Assembly (NCBI GenBank): GCA_963825615.1 | Contig: CAWGTV010000008.1 | Coordinates: 434,001-498,000, forward strand | DNA: 64,000 nt | Reading direction: 5' to 3' | Origin: JAHEDT01 sp963825615 | GTDB lineage: Bacteria; Desulfobacterota; Desulfuromonadia; Desulfuromonadales; BM103 | In this document: piece by piece, positions 34,655-42,623 of the stretch | Layout of the letters: every line of letters begins with the position of its first letter | How positions within the stretch are numbered: the stretch's first letter is position 1 | Program-made: the position numbers and the translations under genes | Notes under the pieces: generated by a model | The model's input: only the letters and a program-made list of their open reading frames with translations | Told to the model about the DNA's origin: nothing | Databases searched by the model: none

Positions 34655-37045
34655 CTATCGGTCCAAGTCCGCCAAAATGAAATCGATCGCTCCCAGCACC
34701 ATGATCAGGTCTGAGATCATCCACCCCTTGGTTATTTTCGGGAAGACCTGCATGTGGGCGAAGCTCGGCGTGCGGATGCGCAGCCGGTACGGGGTGTTGC
34801 CGCCATCGCTGACCACGTAGTAGCCGTACTCGCCCTTGCTCGACTCGATGCCGCGATAGCACTCGCCGCGCGGCGGCGTCATGCCGCGCGCTACGTTCAT
34901 GAAATGATGGATCAGCGTCTCGATATCCTGCTTGCCGGCGTTGCGCTCGGGGAACGCATAGCGGAAATCGCTGGTCACGTAGGGGCCATCGGGCATATCC
35001 GCGGCAGCCTGCTTGACGATACGCAGACTCTGGCGCAGCTCGGCAAGACGCACCAGGTAACGGGCATAGCTGCAGCCGCTGCTGGCCGTGGGGATTTCGA
35101 AATCGAAACGCTCGTAACCGGAATAGGGCATTTTTTTGCGCAGGTCCCAGGCCAGGCCGCAGGCCCGCAGATTCGGCCCGGACATCCCCCAGTCGATGGC
35201 CTGGTCAAGGGTGGTGACGCCGATCCCCTCGGTGCGCCCCCTGAAAATAGGCCCATCGGTGAGCATGCGGTCGAACTCGTCGATGCGCTTGTCGAAGTCG
35301 CGGGTGAAAATATCCACGGTCTGCTTCCAGCCCTCGGGCAGGTCCATCGGTAGTCCGCCGATGCGCAACCAGGAGGGGTGCATGCGACCGCCGGTAATCT
35401 GTTCGATGATGTCGAAAATCTTTTCGCGTGATTCGAAGGCATAGAAAACCGGGGTCATGGCGCCGACGTCATGGGCGAAAGTCCCCAGCCAGACCAAGTG
35501 GCTGGCGAGGCGGAACAGTTCGCAGAGCATCACCCGGATGACCTGGGCACGCTCCGGCACTTCGACACCGAGCAGGGTCTCGAGGGGCAGCAGGTAGGCC
35601 AGGTTGTTCTGTACCCCGGAGAGGTAGTCGATGCGGTCGGTGTAGGGGATATACTGATTCCAGTGCTGTCGCTCGGCAATTTTTTCGGCGCCGCGATGGT
35701 GGTAGCCGAGATCAACGTCGACGTCTTCGACCTCCTCGCCGTTGAGCCTGGCGACCAAGCGTAACACACCGTGGGTGCCAGGGTGGTGCGGTCCGAGGTT
35801 GAGCACCATGGTTTCGTCGTCGACCCTCGTGATCTCGGCACCGCCAAAAAAGCTCTCGGCATCCCGCGGCACCATCTGCATGGCCGCTTCCGGAGTAAAA
35901 GGCGCCATCTCGGTGGCGCGGGAGACGTGCTCCTTGCGCAGCGGATGCCCCTGCCAGTTGTGGGGCATGAGAATCCGGCGCAGGTCGGGGTGCCCCTGGA
36001 AGTCGATGCCGAACATGTCGAACACTTCGCGCTCGTACCAGTTGGCCGTCGTCCAGACCCCTGTGGCCGTCGGTGCCGAGGGGCTCTCGCCATGCAAAGG
36101 GACCTTCACACGCAGGTAGCCGGGATCATCGTAAGACAACAGGTGGTAAACGAGAGTGAAATCGTGGGCGGGGCGCCTGCTGCGGGAGCGCTCATCGATG
36201 GCGGTCAGATCCTCGAGGCGCCGGAAGCGCGTCGGAGCCCGATCCTTGAGGAAGCTGAGCAGTTCCGGTGCCGTAACCGGGTCGGTCCAGAAGGTCGGCA
36301 TGTCGACGCCCTTGGCGTCTTCCCGCACCCGGTCGCCGAAATGTTCGTGCAGGGTTTTGCGCAGGTCGCCAGCCGAGGTGACAAACTCGACGCGCGGCTG
36401 GGCTGGCCGCCACATTTCCACGGCGCGGCTCCCCCAGAAGCCGGGGGCCTGTGCCGAGGTGCCGCGATTCGGATTGTTGCCGAAGCCGGGGCCGCGCGTG
36501 TCACGGCTCTTACTGACACCATCGACCAGCAGCGGCAAGGACGTTCCCTCGCTGCCGCCCTTGAGGCCAAGCACCTTGCGGGCTGGTCGTTCCTCGCTGG
36601 CGATCTTCTCCTGGAGCAGCAACAACCCCTGCATGAACGCTTCCGGGCGCGGCGGGCAGCCGGGCACGTAAACATCGACGGGCAGCACCTGGTTGACCCC
36701 CTGCATGACACTGTAGACGTCGTACATGCCGCCAGAGTTGGCGCAGCTGCCCATGGCTATGACCCACTTGGGATTGGCCATCTGCTCGTAGACACGTAGC
36801 ATACTCGCGCCCATTTTCTTGAAGGGTGTCCCGGAAATGATCATCAGATCGGCTTCGCGCGGCGTGCTGCGCAGCACTTCGGCACCGAAGCGGGCGAGGT
36901 CAAAGCGGGGCGTCATACTGGTCATCATTTCGACGAAACAGCACGACAGCCCGAAGAACATCGGCCAGAGGCTGTTCTTGCGCCCCCAGTTGATGGCATC
37001 GTCGAGGGTCGTCAGAATGACATTGGGCGGCAGCTGTTCGCTCAC
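34655..37045 (-). CDS. nuoBCD: NADH-quinone oxidoreductase fused subunits B/C/D
   Basis: A 796-residue fusion of three subunits. NuoB (1 to about 165) holds the N2 cluster ligands: the Cys pair at 35-36 in LSCCFVEMM, C101 in GSCANSGG and C130 in VPGCPPRPE. A linker of about 50 residues precedes NuoC (about 215-400; YEREVFDMFGIDFQGHPDLR). NuoD (about 410-796) has LNLGPHHPGTHGVLRL, YHHRGAEKIAERQHWNQ and DLIMVLGAIDFILADLDR at the C-terminus. C/D fusions occur in Escherichia coli; B/C/D fusions are known in Geobacter relatives. Its start overlaps nuoA by four bases. No frame break at either junction. Confidence 0.95.
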   Translation of the reverse strand: MSEQLPPNVILTTLDDAINWGRKNSLWPMFFGLSCCFVEMMTSMTPRFDLARFGAEVLRSTPREADLMIISGTPFKKMGASMLRVYEQMANPKWVIAMGSCANSGGMYDVYSVMQGVNQVLPVDVYVPGCPPRPEAFMQGLLLLQEKIASEERPARKVLGLKGGSEGTSLPLLVDGVSKSRDTRGPGFGNNPNRGTSAQAPGFWGSRAVEMWRPAQPRVEFVTSAGDLRKTLHEHFGDRVREDAKGVDMPTFWTDPVTAPELLSFLKDRAPTRFRRLEDLTAIDERSRSRRPAHDFTLVYHLLSYDDPGYLRVKVPLHGESPSAPTATGVWTTANWYEREVFDMFGIDFQGHPDLRRILMPHNWQGHPLRKEHVSRATEMAPFTPEAAMQMVPRDAESFFGGAEITRVDDETMVLNLGPHHPGTHGVLRLVARLNGEEVEDVDVDLGYHHRGAEKIAERQHWNQYIPYTDRIDYLSGVQNNLAYLLPLETLLGVEVPERAQVIRVMLCELFRLASHLVWLGTFAHDVGAMTPVFYAFESREKIFDIIEQITGGRMHPSWLRIGGLPMDLPEGWKQTVDIFTRDFDKRIDEFDRMLTDGPIFRGRTEGIGVTTLDQAIDWGMSGPNLRACGLAWDLRKKMPYSGYERFDFEIPTASSGCSYARYLVRLAELRQSLRIVKQAAADMPDGPYVTSDFRYAFPERNAGKQDIETLIHHFMNVARGMTPPRGECYRGIESSKGEYGYYVVSDGGNTPYRLRIRTPSFAHMQVFPKITKGWMISDLIMVLGAIDFILADLDR

Positions 37046-37485
37046 ACGACGCTCCGTTCCGCGCTGCGGTTCTGCCGCTGGGCCCGTGGCCCCCAGTCGA
37101 GGCCACCGGTTTTCCAGAGGTGAACCAGGCCGAGAAAGAGGATGAAGATAAAGAAACAGACGTGGGCGAAACCGCTCCAGCCAAGCCGGTCGTAGGCAAC
37201 GGCCCAGGAAGCCACAAAGATCACTTCGACATCGAAAATGATGAAGTAAATGGCTACCAAGTAGAAAGGCACCGGCCCCTTGAGGCGGGCGTTGTCGAGG
37301 GGGTAAATACCCGATTCGTAAGGTTCCTGCTTCTGCCGCGAACGGGTTTTATTGCCAACCCCCCAAGAGAGCAGCAGCAGGACAGCGATCAGAAAAAGAG
37401 CGATGCAGCAGTAGATCCCCAAAGCCAGGAATGATTCGAAATCCGGCGCTGCCAGCATTTGTGCAGAAGTGGTTGCAGGTGACAT
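37042..37485 (-). CDS. nuoA: NADH-quinone oxidoreductase subunit A
   Basis: A 147-residue membrane subunit with three helices. EPYESGIYPLDNARLKGPVP near residue 55 and FYLVAIYFIIFDVEVIFVAS are the family signature. It opens the 12-gene nuo operon nuoA-BCD-E-F-G-H-I-J-K-L-M-N. The 106-bp gap to rnhA upstream presumably holds the promoter, but I see no clear -35/-10 pair. Confidence 0.95.
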   Translation of the reverse strand: MSPATTSAQMLAAPDFESFLALGIYCCIALFLIAVLLLLSWGVGNKTRSRQKQEPYESGIYPLDNARLKGPVPFYLVAIYFIIFDVEVIFVASWAVAYDRLGWSGFAHVCFFIFILFLGLVHLWKTGGLDWGPRAQRQNRSAERSVV

Positions 37486-37591
37486 ATGCAGTAAACTGCC
37501 CTCCCGGCAATAAATCAGGCCAACTTTAACCTCTTTGCAGCATCAGTTCAGCCTAACAGAAAAACCGGCCAAGTCTATTCCTTGCTGCAGA

Positions 37592-38050
37592 TCAGCAGCC
37601 GTTCCGGCCCACCTCGATGGCGGCCCTGGCCAGCGCATCACAGCGCTCGTTCTCGGCATGGCCATCGTGACCGCGCACCCAGTGCCACTCGACCTGGTGC
37701 TGCCCGGCCAATTCCAGCAGGCGCTCCCAGAGGTCACGATTGGCAACCGGCTTCTTCTGGGCATTCTTCCAACCACGCCTGACCCAGCCGTCGATCCATT
37801 CGGTCATCCCCTTTTTGACATATTCCGAATCGGTGGTCAGCCTCACCTGGCAAGGGCGTGTCAGTGCCTCGAAGCCGGCAATGGCGCCAAGCAACTCCAT
37901 GCGGTTATTGGTGGTCTCCGCGGCATAGCCGGAGAGCTCCTTTTCGTGTCCCCCGCAACGCAGGATGGTTCCCCAGCCACCCGGTCCCGGATTGCCGGAA
38001 CAGGCTCCGTCGGAAAAGATTTCCACCAATACTTCTGAAGGCTTACTCAT
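37592..38050 (-). CDS. rnhA: Ribonuclease HI
   Basis: A 152-residue enzyme that degrades the RNA strand of RNA-DNA hybrids. The catalytic acidic residues appear in IFSDGACSGNPGPGGWG (Asp), NNRMELLGAI (Glu), LTTDSEYVKKG (Asp) and ENERCDALA (Asp), with the flexible-loop His in WVRGHDGHAEN. Length is normal. It lies upstream of nuoA on the same strand. Confidence 0.95.
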   Translation of the reverse strand: MSKPSEVLVEIFSDGACSGNPGPGGWGTILRCGGHEKELSGYAAETTNNRMELLGAIAGFEALTRPCQVRLTTDSEYVKKGMTEWIDGWVRRGWKNAQKKPVANRDLWERLLELAGQHQVEWHWVRGHDGHAENERCDALARAAIEVGRNGC

Positions 38051-38220
38051 GCTAAAACCACGCTCAGCAAGGGAAAAACTGAAAATATCCTAACACAGCT
38101 GTCTCGGTAATTCAGCCCCATATGGATGGATACAAATTAATTTCTCTTCAACAAACGTGAATAGTGTCTAACGCCCGTCGTCCACTGTCGGCGATCTAAG
38201 CATACAAAGAAAACGAAAGA

Positions 38221-38244
38221 GCCCCTCTGCAAAAGCAGAAGGGC
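38221..38244 (-). terminator. Hairpin with T-rich tail, minus strand
   Basis: GCCCCTCTGC, AAAA, GCAGAAGGGC forms a 10-bp stem with one mismatch. On the minus strand it is followed by TCTTTCGTTTTCTTT. It lies 170 bp upstream of rnhA and about 190 bp beyond the mscL terminator, so it may end a separate transcript. Confidence 0.55.
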
Positions 38245-38431
38245 CGACATCTCTGGGGCTGGCTGGACCAGACGTCTTTACCGGAACCCTGCCGCGCACA
38301 GTTACAACCGCTGCCATTGCAGCGTTAACACCTTTGCCTGCTTAATAACGATCCGGGTTTGCACGGGAATCTGCCGGGAAACGGGTCTCAAGTCTCTGTT
38401 CAGTAGAGCACCACCTCCTCCGCTCAAAGCA

Positions 38432-38463
38432 ACAACCCCCGACCATTGATGGTCGGGGGTTGT
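38432..38463 (-). terminator. Strong hairpin after mscL
   Basis: A perfect 14-bp stem (ACAACCCCCGACCA with TGGTCGGGGGTTGT) and a four-base loop lie 30 bp beyond the mscL stop. The T tract is weak on both sides. The remaining 442-bp spacer to rnhA holds no convincing gene. Confidence 0.65.
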
Positions 38464-38492
38464 CCTGTTTAGCCTTGCTGAAAAGCAACCGT

Positions 38493-38951
38493 CTAGGCAC
38501 TGATCTCCGAGGTACAATGGGGGCAACGGGACGCCTTCAGGGAAATTGAAGAGCAGCAGAACGGGCAGTCACGGGTCGTCGGTTCTGCCGCCGGCGCCTC
38601 TTCCTCGCGCTTCAACTTGTTGATGGACCGGATCAGCATGAACACGGCAAAGGCCACGATGACAAAACTGACCACGGCGTTGAAAAACAGCCCGTAATTA
38701 ATGGTCACCGCGCCTGCAGCTTGGGCTTCGGCGAGGGTTCTGTAGGGCCCCTCCGTACCGCCGCTCTTGAGTACCAGGAAGAGTTCCGAGAAATCGACAT
38801 TGCCCAGCAGCATACCGATGGGCGGCATGATTACATCGGCGACCAGAGACTTGACGATTGTACCGAAGGCGCCGCCGATGATGATACCCACCGCCATGTC
38901 GACGACGTTCCCCTTGACAGCAAACTCTTTGAACTCCTTGATCATAGACAT
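38493..38951 (-). CDS. mscL: Large-conductance mechanosensitive channel with C-terminal zinc ribbon
   Basis: A 152-residue channel that opens under membrane tension to release solutes. FAVKGNVVDMAVGIIIGGAF (first helix), SLVADVIMPPIGMLLG and the second helix FFNAVVSFVIVAFAVFMLI are typical MscL. After about residue 112 there is an acidic Ala/Pro-rich linker and a zinc-ribbon motif, CPFC at 129-132 and CPHC at 143-146, not present in Escherichia coli MscL. The ATG at 38951 follows GGGAGA; one two codons later is an alternative. A strong hairpin follows the stop. Confidence 0.93.
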   Translation of the reverse strand: MSMIKEFKEFAVKGNVVDMAVGIIIGGAFGTIVKSLVADVIMPPIGMLLGNVDFSELFLVLKSGGTEGPYRTLAEAQAAGAVTINYGLFFNAVVSFVIVAFAVFMLIRSINKLKREEEAPAAEPTTRDCPFCCSSISLKASRCPHCTSEISA

Positions 38952-39167
38952 AGAACTCTCCCTTTTCAATTTTTGACGAACGGTCCATCACATCATGCGA
39001 AACTTCACAACAGACACATTAAAATTTCTGCTGCTAATTATAGCAGTCCATCGAGAATAGCAAGCCCGAAAGACAATTTTTAAAACTCCCGCAAGTTGAT
39101 GAACTTGCTGCTTCGGCGTTAAATTTTAGCCTTGGGGTAACGAGCCATCGGCAAGCATCACCTCGGC

Positions 39168-40028
39168 CTAATCCTCATGGACCGCGGCATGTACTTCGTA
39201 GAGGAGGTTGTTCTTACCGGCTTTCTTGACCCGGTACATGAGGTTGTCGGCAAACTTGAGCGCCACGTCGATCGAGTCTGGGCCGGCAGTAAAGACGGCA
39301 ACACCGACGCTGAAGCCAATCGGCCAGCCGCCGTTGGCCGCGGCAGATTGCAATTCTTCATGAATCCTGGTGAACATCACCTGGGCCCCGGCGTAGTCGG
39401 TTTCTGGCAAAAAGACGGCAAACTCATCGCCGCCAAGCCGGCCGACAATATCTGTCGCACGCACACTGCGGGCCAGCGTATACGCCACCGCTTTCAAAAC
39501 GCGGTCTCCTTCCGAGTGACCGAAGTTGTCGTTGACGGCCTTGAAATTATCCACATCAATGTAGCCCAGCACAACCGGATGGCGGTGGCGGGCAGCCAGA
39601 TCGAGAAAGCTGCCGGAAAGCTCCTTGAAAGCACGCGCATTGAAGATCCCGGTGAGCCCGTCGGCTTTTGCCATGGCTTTCTCAATCTTCAGACGGGCCT
39701 TCAACTCAGCCAGGAGCGTTGCCGTTATCAGGAAGAAACTGAACCTTACTGTCGAGTTCCAGATGGGGATAAGCCCGTTGCTGTAGATATGGCTGGAGGC
39801 ATAATCAACCAGCAGCCAGACGATGGCCGCGGACCCACAGAAGAGGTACCCCTGCCAGCGCGGTGAGTACCATGAGACCAGCACAATCGGCAACAGGTAG
39901 AAGATCGAAAATGACAGCTCTGCACCGGTGAGATGATCCAGCACCGCCACGGCCGCCATGAGGGCAAGAGCCGTGGCAAACAGCTGCGCAGGGGATCGCC
40001 GGTCAAAAAATTTCATAAGAGCAATCAT
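39168..40028 (-). CDS. Membrane GGDEF diguanylate cyclase
   Basis: A 286-residue protein. The N-terminal half has four or five short membrane helices (LFATALALMAAVAVLDHLTG, FYLLPIVLVSWYSP and others). The C-terminal half is a GGDEF domain with DGLTGIFNARAF, YIDVDNFKAVNDNFGH and the active-site GRLGGDEFAVF; an RxxD inhibition site (RATD) lies five residues before the motif, so activity is expected. The ATG at 40028 is preferred because of AGGCGGA upstream; the frame is open for 66 further codons, but these are Cys/Arg-rich and non-conserved. It probably makes c-di-GMP in response to a membrane signal. Confidence 0.85.
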   Translation of the reverse strand: MIALMKFFDRRSPAQLFATALALMAAVAVLDHLTGAELSFSIFYLLPIVLVSWYSPRWQGYLFCGSAAIVWLLVDYASSHIYSNGLIPIWNSTVRFSFFLITATLLAELKARLKIEKAMAKADGLTGIFNARAFKELSGSFLDLAARHRHPVVLGYIDVDNFKAVNDNFGHSEGDRVLKAVAYTLARSVRATDIVGRLGGDEFAVFLPETDYAGAQVMFTRIHEELQSAAANGGWPIGFSVGVAVFTAGPDSIDVALKFADNLMYRVKKAGKNNLLYEVHAAVHED

Positions 40029-40234
40029 TTTTGTCCGCCTGTCTCTGCATGGTTGGTCGTAAACATCTGAAAGGACATCGGCCATAATGCCCCGCACCAC
40101 AATATCGCAATCATAGCAGTGACAATCGGCGTATTGCATCTCAAATTTTACCCGCCGCCGGCGCGAGCGAAAGGTCGCGCAATCAACCTTCACATCGCTG
40201 TTGGTCGTCTTACAAAAGGGCTTCAAAAACTAAA

Positions 40235-40409
40235 AAAAGGGCCTCAAATGATTGAGGCCCAGGAGGCGACTTACTATGGGCAATGAAACAGCTGCAGCTT
40301 CCTTTGATCAGGAGTGATCTTTTGTCTCATCACAGAGTGGTAATGCCATTTGAACCGATCAGGATTTCGCTCAATGGCTCTGGGACGACGACAGCAACTG
40401 ATAGCCCAC
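40235..40409 (-). ncRNA. Candidate small RNA between GGDEF gene and tRNA cluster
   Basis: A gene-free stretch with a -10-like TATATA on the minus strand (about 40411-40418) just upstream and a strong terminator at its end. The predicted ends can pair: GTGGGC (40404-40409) with GCCCAT (40276-40281), then CAGTTGCTG with CAGCTG. About 170 nt, long self-pairing ends and an independent terminator resemble the 6S RNA plan, but I cannot test this. The rest of the spacer (40410-40733) shows nothing recognisable. Confidence 0.35.
40239..40260 (-). terminator. Rho-independent terminator
   Basis: GGGCCTCAA, ATGA, TTGAGGCCC forms a perfect 9-bp stem. On the minus strand it is followed by seven T residues, a textbook terminator. 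It precedes the GGDEF gene by over 200 bp, so it must end a transcript from the preceding spacer. Confidence 0.85.
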
Positions 40410-40733
40410 TTATATAATTTTTCTGCTGCATTGTTATTGATAGACTAGAACATCAGACGTTAAAGGTGCGTGGGAAAAATGTGAAAAAAACGTGAATTCC
40501 ATTTTTTTTGAGTGCCGCAAGGGTTCTATCTTTCCTAGAAAGTAAACGTTCAGAACTGAACTCTTTTGGGGGAATCAACGCAGAAGGGTCTTGTCATCCA
40601 AGCTACAGCGGTTCAGTCCTTTTTTCCAGGAAGAGTGTTAAGCAAACGTGTTTTAGGCACTCAGCGTCCATTGTCGCTCTGCTAGATCCTTGTTGTCCAT
40701 TGCGTGGCGACACCGAATTCAGGAATAGAAAAA

Positions 40734-40759
40734 GGGCCATCTTCACAAGAAGATGGCCC
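40734..40759 (-). terminator. Terminator of the tRNA transcript
   Basis: GGGCCATCTTC, a four-base loop and GAAGATGGCCC form a perfect 11-bp stem. On the minus strand it is followed by TTTTTC. It lies 10 bp after tRNA-Glu. Confidence 0.88.
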
Positions 40760-40769
40760 TTTAACCTTT

Positions 40770-40847
40770 TGGCGTCCCCAGGGGGATTCGAACCCCCGTC
40801 GCCGGCGTGAAAGGCCGGTGTCCTGGGCCAGGCTAGACGATAGGGAC
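40770..40847 (-). tRNA. tRNA-Glu (anticodon TTC)
   Basis: On the minus strand the acceptor stem GTCCCTA pairs with TGGGGAC, the anticodon loop reads CTTTCAC (anticodon TTC), and the T arm has GGTTCGAATCC. The CCA end is encoded. It is downstream of tRNA-Lys by 56 bases, and a terminator follows. Confidence 0.97.
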
Positions 40848-40903
40848 TCTATACTCTGAGTACCTAGCAGGAAAGGGTCCTGCAATGTACGCCGTGTGTA
40901 AAA

Positions 40904-40979
40904 TGGTGTGCCGCGTAGGGATCGAACCTACGACCATCTGATTAAAAGTCAGATGCTCTACCTACTGAGCTAGCGGCAC
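40904..40979 (-). tRNA. tRNA-Lys (anticodon TTT)
   Basis: On the minus strand the acceptor stem GTGCCGC pairs with GCGGCAC. The D arm has AGCTCAGTAGGTAGAGC, the anticodon loop CTTTTAA gives TTT, and the T arm has GGTTCGATCC. CCA is encoded. A near-consensus promoter lies 12 bp upstream. Confidence 0.97.
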
Positions 40980-40990
40980 ACAGAAGGCGT

Positions 40991-41020
40991 CTTATAAACT
41001 GTGCCAGACTCTGATGTCAA
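40991..41020 (-). promoter_or_regulatory. Sigma-70 type promoter of tRNA-Lys/tRNA-Glu
   Basis: On the minus strand TTGACA (perfect -35), an 18-base spacer and TATAAG (-10) stand just ahead of tRNA-Lys. An A7 tract lies upstream of the -35. Confidence 0.8.
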
Positions 41021-41055
41021 CCTTTTTTTGCCAAAACCCGCAGTTCACCCCGGCA

Positions 41056-41922
41056 TCAAGGCTCGCGAAGCTTTTCCTTGGCCTTGGCCGCCTCGGCAGA
41101 GAGCGGGAAACGGTCAATCACCCGCTGCAGTAGCAAGCGCCCGGTGGCCTTGTCGCCGGTGGCCTCAAAAGCCAGCGCCTGCTTGAGCATCGCCGAAGCA
41201 ACTTTCGGGTGTTCTCCATACTTCTGGATGATGTCTTCGAACTGCAGTATGGCCTTTTCGTAATCTTTTTCCGCGTAATAAGTTTCGCCGACCCAATAGG
41301 CGGCGTTCACCGCCAGGGCATCGTCCGGGTAGCGCTTGAGGAAGGTTTCCATCAATTCGCGCCCGGCAGAAAAGTCCTGATCTTCGCGGATTTTTTTCAG
41401 CGCCCGATCATAAAGTTCCGCAGCACTCTCTCCGGCCGGCGTCGTCGACACACTTTTAACAGGCGCAACAACCGTCTTCACTGCAGGCTGGGGAGACACT
41501 GACTGCGGTTGTACCGCGGTTGACGATGGCTCTCCGGCAGCGCGGGGGCCTTCCAGCTGGGCAAGGCGTTGTTCATGATCGGCAACCTGCAGACTTAGCT
41601 CATCGCGTAGCAAGGTCAAGTCCTGGCGCAGCTCCTCGTTGATTCGCTCCTGGTCTCCGGTACGACCCTGCATCGACTGCAGGTCAACCCGCACGCCATC
41701 GAGTTCCGCTTGGAAATCCGCCTGGTTGCGCGCCAGAGTTTCAACATGCGCCCTGACCCCCCCGGCCGAATCGTCCTGCAGTTCTTTGAGCGCTCGCTCG
41801 GCATCGCCGAGTCGACGCTTCATTTCATGCAAATCGCGTTGCAGCTGCAGGTCCTGCTGAGTCACACAACTGCTCAACAAGAGACTGACCAACAGCAGAC
41901 TCCAGAATCCGACTCGAGACAT
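41056..41922 (-). CDS. cpoB: Tol-Pal system lipoprotein-like coordinator CpoB (YbgF)
   Basis: A 288-residue envelope protein. The N-terminal signal MSRVGFWSLLLVSLLLSSC ends in a lipobox (LSSC). A coiled coil follows (about 25-120), then a Pro/Thr/Val-rich linker and three TPR-like repeats at the C-terminus, including AAYWVGETYYAEKDYEKAI. The ATG at 41922 has GGGAG upstream. In Escherichia coli, CpoB links PBP1B activity to Tol-dependent constriction. It is the last gene of the tol operon, after pal. Confidence 0.9.
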   Translation of the reverse strand: MSRVGFWSLLLVSLLLSSCVTQQDLQLQRDLHEMKRRLGDAERALKELQDDSAGGVRAHVETLARNQADFQAELDGVRVDLQSMQGRTGDQERINEELRQDLTLLRDELSLQVADHEQRLAQLEGPRAAGEPSSTAVQPQSVSPQPAVKTVVAPVKSVSTTPAGESAAELYDRALKKIREDQDFSAGRELMETFLKRYPDDALAVNAAYWVGETYYAEKDYEKAILQFEDIIQKYGEHPKVASAMLKQALAFEATGDKATGRLLLQRVIDRFPLSAEAAKAKEKLREP

Positions 41923-41968
41923 GAACTTACTCCCACAGCTATACGACATTGGCTTTTGCTATCAACCT

Positions 41969-42505
41969 TTAGTGGACAACCTTGAATTCGGCACGCCGGT
42001 TCTGAGCCCAAGCTTCTTCGTTGTTGCCCATGACCAAGGGCTTCTCTTCGCCGTAGGAGATGACGGAGAGACGCTTGTCGCTGATCCCCAGGGAGACCAG
42101 GTAGTTTTTCGCTGCCAGGGCGCGACTTTCGCCGAGGGCCAGGTTGTATTCGTCGGAACCGCGTTCGTCGCAATGGCCTTCGATCACCACCTGTGCACCG
42201 CTGTTGGCATTCAGGTACTTTGCGTTTTCGCCGAGAATTTGGCGCGCCTCTGTCGACAGGGTGAACTGGTCAAAATCGAAATAAATGCGCTCCATCCCGG
42301 CAACGGCATCATGGCTCGGTACGGCTTCCCCTTGCATTGAGCCTTCTCCGACACCTTTGACTTCCGTTTGCTGGCTCATGTCTGCCTGACTAACATTGGC
42401 CTGATCCTCGACCGGGGTGACGGGCTGGGTGCTGGCACAGCCGATCAGGCCGCTGACAAGGAACAGAACGACCATAGCGAACTTGAGCATTTGCATTGTT
42501 TTCAT
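41969..42505 (-). CDS. pal: Peptidoglycan-associated lipoprotein Pal
   Basis: A 178-residue outer-membrane lipoprotein with a signal ending in SGLIGC (lipobox) and a C-terminal OmpA-like peptidoglycan-binding domain: IYFDFDQFTLSTEARQIL, VIEGHCDERGSDEYNLALG and the end NRRAEFKVV. The ATG at 42505 is preceded by AAGGAGA. It anchors the outer membrane to the wall and interacts with TolA and TolB. Confidence 0.95.
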   Translation of the reverse strand: MKTMQMLKFAMVVLFLVSGLIGCASTQPVTPVEDQANVSQADMSQQTEVKGVGEGSMQGEAVPSHDAVAGMERIYFDFDQFTLSTEARQILGENAKYLNANSGAQVVIEGHCDERGSDEYNLALGESRALAAKNYLVSLGISDKRLSVISYGEEKPLVMGNNEEAWAQNRRAEFKVVH

Positions 42506-42623
42506 TGTAATCTCCTTCATAGGGCAGGGTTTCATCACCTCTCGTCTGACTCAGTCAGTGAGGCGTCATATAAATTATGGAGTGCGCATTATAGCGAGCC
42601 GGCAAAGAAATAACAACTGTCTG

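Noticed and set aside
32770..34680. 636-codon open frame on the plus strand across nuoF and nuoE
   Set aside because: Antisense shadow of two clear complex I genes, with biased composition and no recognisable motif.
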